This document shows, one piece after another, positions 62,583 to 64,000 of a DNA stretch of 64,000 nucleotides. The stretch lies in NCBI GenBank assembly GCA_019634635.1, contig JAHCBB010000002.1:124001-188000 (forward strand), in the 5' to 3' direction. Position 1 is the first letter of the stretch, and each line of letters starts with the position of its first letter. Made by a program: the position numbers and the translations under genes. Below the pieces are notes generated by a model. It saw only the letters and a program-made list of their open reading frames with translations, made no database searches and was not told the DNA's origin. This stretch comes from Verrucomicrobiia bacterium. GTDB taxonomy: Bacteria; Verrucomicrobiota; Verrucomicrobiia; Limisphaerales; UBA9464.

Positions 62583-64000
62583 TCAGCGGGCCTGCGGGGG
62601 TGCGAGACGCGGTGGGGGCATCACGGCGGGAGTCCCCTGGACCTGCAACGCCCGCTCCCGAAACCCGGAGGTCAGCTGGCGGCGGGACCATCCGATGAAC
62701 GCGAGGTCTTTCAGCAACGCCAGGAGTCCATGGAAGCCGGTGACCAGGATCGGCATCCAGGCGATGGATGACGCGAGGAAACCCGCCGCGGGCCCGGCAC
62801 CGCGGTTCATTCCGGTTGCGAAGAAAACCAGGGGAATGGAGATGGCGGTGAGAAATCCGATTCCAAGTGCCGGAAGCACCTGGACGAACAGGAGGGTTTT
62901 CAGAGCCGCTCCGGTAAAGTTTCGGGACGTGAGGCCCATCCACATGCCAAACCAACCGAGGGCAATGAGGTTGACGGCCGAGCCGACCAGCCCAACGGCG
63001 ACGATTGCGATCACCCCTCCGGTCGCCATGGGCCCGCCCGGGGCGCCCGGGCCACCTGGCGTGACCGACATGGAAACGGTCACCGACCCGGTTCCGAGGA
63101 CCACGCTGCCGCCGTTCGTGGCGGTTCCTCCTGTCGTGTTGGTTGTCCCGGCCGGTGCCGGGAGAACTACCGGAGGGGTCATGACGTTGAACTGCTCCCG
63201 CATGAGGACCCCGGATCCGGCGGCATTGACCAGCAGGATGATCAGAATCGGCGGCGCGAAGAGGCGCTTCCAGGCCGCCCAATGACCGGACACAATCGCG
63301 GGACCGGTGAGCGGTGTGGCGAGCAGAAGTTCCAACAGGCCGCTCCGGCGGGACTCGACGAGAAACCGGACGGCCTGGGTTGCCACCCCGATGTAGAGCA
63401 GCGGCACCGTGATCCCCGACACCACCTGCCATGCGATTCTCCCGATGGACAGGGCGCCTTCGCCGTCACCGAACCATCGCCAGAGTGCGGCCGACCCGGC
63501 GAGCGCGATCGCCATGGCCCAGAGAATTCGGGCAATCCAGGAATCGCGAACAACGAGCCAGGCGGCCGGGTTTTCTTCGAGCAATCGGCGGTGCCTTGAC
63601 GGAAGCCCCAGGTTTCGTGAGGGCGCCCGGAACCCCGGCCATGGTGTCCGCCCGGACCGTCCTGATTGGCGATCCTGCCAGACCCTGGGAAGGATGCGCC
63701 CGGACAAAGCGATCATGGAACCGGCCACGGCCAGATTGAGCAACCACCCCGGCCAGAACGGGGCTGATCCGGTGCCCTGGGCATTGACCAGGAGGTTCGC
63801 GGGGCTGGTTTGGCGAAGGAGGTTGGTCATCCACGAAGCGCTCGTTCCTGCGAGGGAGTCCAGCATCGGGCCGCCGGCGACGAGGGTGACCAGCAGGACC
63901 AACGTCAGGCCCAGCGCCCGCTGGGCATCGCGCGACATGGAGGAAACCAGCAGCCCGGCCGCGAGTGAAACGGCCAGGGTGCTCCCGAGCGCGAGCGCAG
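62583..64000 (-). CDS. ABC-2-type membrane permease, 5' part beyond window
   Basis: A multi-spanning membrane protein read leftward; the frame stays open through the ATG at 63938 to base 64000 (LALGSTLAVSLAAGLLVSS), so the start lies outside the window. At least 472 residues are present. SSMSRDAQRALGLTLVLLVT is typical of ABC-2 permeases after the first helices. Further helices are seen at WLLNLAVAGSMIALSG, ILWAMAIALAGSAALW, VVSGITVPLLYIGVATQAVR, VIAIVAVGLVGSAVNLIALG and ILVTGFHGLLALL, and the SRRSGLLELLLATPLTGPAI motif is typical of ABC-2 permease subunits. The ATPase partner is expected upstream, off the right edge. A glycine- and threonine-rich loop lies near 63030-63190. Confidence 0.85.
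   Translation of the reverse strand, partial: ALALGSTLAVSLAAGLLVSSMSRDAQRALGLTLVLLVTLVAGGPMLDSLAGTSASWMTNLLRQTSPANLLVNAQGTGSAPFWPGWLLNLAVAGSMIALSGRILPRVWQDRQSGRSGRTPWPGFRAPSRNLGLPSRHRRLLEENPAAWLVVRDSWIARILWAMAIALAGSAALWRWFGDGEGALSIGRIAWQVVSGITVPLLYIGVATQAVRFLVESRRSGLLELLLATPLTGPAIVSGHWAAWKRLFAPPILIILLVNAAGSGVLMREQFNVMTPPVVLPAPAGTTNTTGGTATNGGSVVLGTGSVTVSMSVTPGGPGAPGGPMATGGVIAIVAVGLVGSAVNLIALGWFGMWMGLTSRNFTGAALKTLLFVQVLPALGIGFLTAISIPLVFFATGMNRGAGPAAGFLASSIAWMPILVTGFHGLLALLKDLAFIGWSRRQLTSGFRERALQVQGTPAVMPPPRLAPPQAR

Overview
The window is GC-rich bacterial chromosome. The gene families point to Verrucomicrobiota, probably a subdivision-3 (Pedosphaera/Limisphaerales-like) lineage: an ECF sigma factor of the type usually paired with eukaryote-like kinases, sialate O-acetylesterase, U32 and SUMF1-type proteins, very large secreted repeat proteins, futalosine-type menaquinone synthesis (MqnD) and REP-associated (RAYT) transposase remnants. 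That placement is inferred from gene content; no rRNA gene is present. No tRNA, rRNA or CRISPR array was recognised.

Layout. 1-3590 (minus): dacB, a membrane-tailed GNAT protein, an ECF sigma factor and a Ser/Thr kinase cut by the left edge. 3641-7774: TPR-like protein, YkvA-like protein, cutA, sialate O-acetylesterase and a sialidase-like BNR protein. 7801-18980: an envelope and exopolysaccharide block (MsbA-like exporter, outer-membrane barrel, tyrosine autokinase Wzc, export lipoprotein Wza, a small FHA-type membrane protein) followed by an attEFGH-like ABC ATPase, FtsX-type permease and AttH/CrtC-like protein. 19032-21629: a long U32 RNA-hydroxylation-type protein. 21811-27029: the ribosomal cluster rpsL-rpsG-fusA-rpsJ-rplC-rplD-rplW, without tuf and ending after rplW at a clear terminator. 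27178-34718: radical SAM protein, threonine aldolase, sigma-54 activator, der, a DUF1499 protein and a DASS transporter.

35038-45745 is the accessory region. It holds a lipoprotein ending inside a degenerate RAYT-type element, a 1218-residue exoprotein (beta-helix, Calx-beta-like and HAF repeats), a small secreted protein and a prepilin-like protein. A 1.86-kb segment of this locus is repeated immediately downstream without the exoprotein's 5' part. The two copies are almost identical at both ends and diverged in the middle, like an expressed gene and a silent donor cassette. A 13-bp tandem repeat at the exoprotein's 5' end sets whether an upstream ATG with a full signal peptide is in frame. 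The second copy is cut by a 1.4-kb frameshifted RAYT element bounded by perfect 18-bp inverted repeats. An RHS fragment and a VapBC-type toxin-antitoxin pair follow.

45806-64000: a 1325-residue LVIVD-repeat exoprotein, UvrD/Rep-type helicase, tRNA-dihydrouridine synthase, two copies of a ~96-bp palindromic repeat, a flavodoxin-like protein, LOG-family protein, M16 peptidase, PQQ-like propeller protein, mqnD, an HI0933-type flavoprotein, a LamG lipoprotein, a SUMF1-type protein and an ABC-2-type permease cut by the right edge. Start codons were chosen by domain boundaries and gene spacing because Shine-Dalgarno sites are often weak or absent here, even in front of ribosomal protein genes.
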